Shown here: piece by piece, positions 6,816-7,575 of the stretch
Layout of the letters: each line of letters begins with the position of its first letter
Numbering within the stretch: the first letter of the stretch is position 1
The notes under the pieces: model-generated
Databases searched by the model: none
What the model saw: the letters and a program-made list of their open reading frames with translations, nothing else
What the model was told of the DNA's origin: nothing
Made by a program: the position numbers and the translations under genes
NCBI GenBank assembly: GCA_945949475.1
Contig: CAMFET010000033.1
Coordinates: 1 to 7,575, forward strand
DNA from: an uncultured Phascolarctobacterium sp.
Lineage (GTDB): Bacteria; Bacillota; Negativicutes; Acidaminococcales; Acidaminococcaceae
Direction of reading: 5' to 3'
DNA: 7,575 bases

Positions 6816-7024
6816 TGCTAGCCGCTTCTTCCGTGCATGTTGGTGATGTGGTAAAGATGAAAAAGGCTCATCCCTGTGGCAGCGATGAGTGGGAAATTAC
6901 TCGCACCGGCATGGACTTTGGCATGAAATGCTGCGGGTGTGGTCATTTTGTGATGCTGGCGCGCAGCAAGTTCGAAAAGGCTGCTAAGGCTGTTGTTAAA
7001 AACGCTCAGCAGCCAGCAGAATAA
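6815..7024 (+). CDS. DUF951 family small protein
   Basis: This 69-residue protein matches the DUF951 pattern: a GDVVKMKK segment (10-17), HPCGSDEWEI (19-28), a G-M-D step (32-34), and CCGCGHFVMLARSKFEK (39-55). Cysteines 21, 39, 40 and 42 with H19 and H44 could bind a metal, but this is unproven. Its biochemical function is not established as far as I know; Bacillus YyzM belongs to the same family. The ATG shares one base with the stop of the CBS-ACT gene (TAATG). No strong SD is visible upstream (only GGATGGACTGGA), so translation probably depends on coupling. A GTG at 6833 is a less likely start. It is the last gene before the terminator. The tail after residue 56 is lysine- and alanine-rich. 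Confidence 0.85.
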   Translation: MLAASSVHVGDVVKMKKAHPCGSDEWEITRTGMDFGMKCCGCGHFVMLARSKFEKAAKAVVKNAQQPAE

Positions 7025-7043
7025 TTTAATCCTGTTATCCCTA

Positions 7044-7064
7044 TATCTCCTTTCCCTAGAGATA
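7044..7064 (+). other. Small stem-loop just upstream of the operon terminator
   Basis: TATCTC (7044-7049) can pair with GAGATA (7059-7064) around a 9-nt loop, ending 3 nt before the terminator stem. It is short and AT-rich. It may help the 3' end fold or may be chance. Confidence 0.3.
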
Positions 7065-7067
7065 AAG

Positions 7068-7106
7068 AAAACCGCTACGATGTTTGCAGGCGTCGTAGCG
7101 GTTTTT
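7068..7106 (+). terminator. Rho-independent terminator of the liv operon
   Basis: AAAACCGCTACGA (7068-7080) pairs perfectly with TCGTAGCGGTTTT (7093-7105), a 13-bp stem with a 12-nt loop, and a T-run continues to 7106, with more T after CG (7109-7112). It lies 43 nt after the DUF951 stop. The A-rich 5' flank means it could also work on the other strand, but no minus-strand gene is seen. Confidence 0.92.
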
Positions 7107-7156
7107 CGTTTTAGTATATAATTTTATCTAGTTAATTTTAAGCAAAAAAGGCGTTT

Positions 7157-7177
7157 TTGGGCTACAATAGCTCCCAA
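7157..7177. other. Imperfect hairpin in the decarboxylase upstream region
   Basis: TTGGGCTA (7157-7164) and TAGCTCCCAA (7168-7177) can pair in 8 bp, with a 3-nt loop and a two-base bulge (7171-7172). It lies between the terminator and the next promoter. It is not clearly transcribed, so it may act as DNA, for instance as a binding site, or may be chance. The rest of 7107-7240 is AT-rich with no gene seen. Confidence 0.3.
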
Positions 7178-7240
7178 TCCGTGATTAACGTGAAAAAATT
7201 GCAAACTCCTCAAAAAATGACGATTTTCTTGCGTTTTCCT

Positions 7241-7269
7241 ATTGTACTTTCTCGTGATTGTGGTACAAT
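7241..7269 (+). promoter_or_regulatory. Candidate extended -10 promoter with overlapping inverted repeat
   Basis: TACAAT (7264-7269) preceded by TGG (7261-7263) forms an extended -10 element; the best -35 is a weak TTGTAC (7242-7247) at 16 bp. ATTGTAC (7241-7247) and GTACAAT (7263-7269) are a perfect 7-bp inverted repeat with centres 22 bp apart, about two helical turns. A dimeric regulator bound here would cover both promoter boxes. The start would fall near 7276, about 34 nt before the decarboxylase ATG. Confidence 0.6.
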
Positions 7270-7309
7270 CTAAACAACAAATAAATGCTATGGCAAGGGG
7301 AGAGTGGGC

Positions 7310-7575
7310 ATGAAAAAAGAGAAGTATTTTCAATTAAGCCAAACTGCTGTGGAAAAATTAGCAGCTGAATTTGGTACGCCACTATTGGTGCTTTCTTTGA
7401 AGGAAGTCAAGAAAAGCTATAATGTATTACGTAAATATCTACCGCGCGTGAAGGTGCATTATGCGATTAAGGCAAATCCGCATCCGGAAATTTTGCGAGT
7501 GATGGCTGAATTAGGCTCCTGCTTTGATGTGGCCTCTGATGGCGAAATCCACACTCTGCATGACATGGGTGTGGC
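7310..7575 (+). CDS. PLP-dependent lysine/ornithine/diaminopimelate decarboxylase family protein (5' part, runs off the window)
   Basis: Only the first 88 residues are present; the reading frame is open to the window edge. The fold-III decarboxylase signature is clear: TPLLVLSL (23-30), then YAIKANP (51-57) with Lys54 as the expected PLP Schiff-base residue, followed by LGSCFDVASDGEI (68-80). The start, with a short N-terminus and the pattern LP-x4-HYAIKANPHPEIL, resembles ornithine/lysine decarboxylases such as that of Selenomonas ruminantium more than LysA. Diaminopimelate decarboxylase or a related enzyme cannot be excluded without the C-terminal half. In Negativicutes such enzymes make cadaverine or putrescine, which can be attached to peptidoglycan. 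An AGGGGAG SD (7296-7302) lies 7 nt before the ATG. It uses TTA and CTA leucine codons freely, unlike the liv binding proteins, and has its own promoter. Confidence 0.88.
   Translation, partial: MKKEKYFQLSQTAVEKLAAEFGTPLLVLSLKEVKKSYNVLRKYLPRVKVHYAIKANPHPEILRVMAELGSCFDVASDGEIHTLHDMGV

Noticed and set aside
7031..7043. Thirteen bases, CCTGTTATCCCTA, identical to part of the I-SceI homing endonuclease site
   Set aside because: The full 18-bp site is not present (15 of 18 match on alignment), there is no homing endonuclease or intron nearby, and the match was found by recall rather than a planned test. It is probably chance.
7117..7122. A perfect TATAAT just after the operon terminator
   Set aside because: No acceptable -35 box is found at 16-18 bp upstream, which falls in the terminator stem, and no extended -10 TG is present. 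The promoter at 7241-7269 is better placed for the decarboxylase.
1..7575. A novel defence, mobile or RNA-based system
   Set aside because: I looked for repeat arrays, transposase or integrase genes, tRNA or rRNA sequences, reverse transcriptases and toxin-antitoxin pairs on both strands and saw none. Apart from DUF951, all complete genes belong to known transporter or regulatory families.

Overview
This window holds one complete operon on the + strand for a branched-chain amino acid (LIV/HAAT-type) ABC transporter. Two small genes are appended to it, and the start of a separate gene for a PLP-dependent amino acid decarboxylase follows. All recognised genes lie on the + strand. Base composition is moderate, Shine-Dalgarno (SD) sites are strong, and the promoter matches the sigma-70/sigma-A consensus. 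The proteins look like those of anaerobic Firmicutes. The partial decarboxylase closely resembles, from memory, the Selenomonas ruminantium lysine/ornithine decarboxylase. I therefore infer a member of the Negativicutes, possibly Acidaminococcaceae or a relative. The lineage is an inference, not a demonstrated fact.

Layout: bases 1-209 are an AT-rich control region with an imperfect direct repeat (14-30 and 71-89), a consensus promoter (94-123) and a leader of about 80 nt. Two tandem, diverged lipoprotein solute-binding proteins follow (210-1382 and 1521-2699). Each is followed by a stem-loop (1460-1485 and 2734-2769), so livJ2 is bracketed by hairpins. Next comes a tightly packed block: livH (2825-3715), livM (3726-4685), livG (4660-5433) and livF (5433-6137), with gaps of 10 nt or less, or overlaps. 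A CBS-CBS-ACT protein (6156-6815) and a DUF951 protein (6815-7024) close the unit. A strong intrinsic terminator lies at 7068-7106. The intergenic stretch 7025-7309 then carries a candidate promoter with an inverted repeat over it, leading into the decarboxylase gene (7310 to beyond the window end).

How the genes work together: the binding proteins are tethered outside the cell membrane and capture the ligand. LivH and LivM form the membrane channel, and LivG and LivF hydrolyse ATP. The CBS-ACT protein has the domains to bind adenine nucleotides and an amino acid, so it could sense energy state and imported amino acid, but no target is visible. The decarboxylase appears to be a separate transcription unit; in relatives its diamine product is used in the cell wall.

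I see no mobile element, CRISPR array, RNA gene or clearly new biological system. The most interesting points are the two-hairpin arrangement around livJ2, the attachment of the CBS-ACT and DUF951 genes to the transporter operon, and the symmetric element over the decarboxylase promoter.
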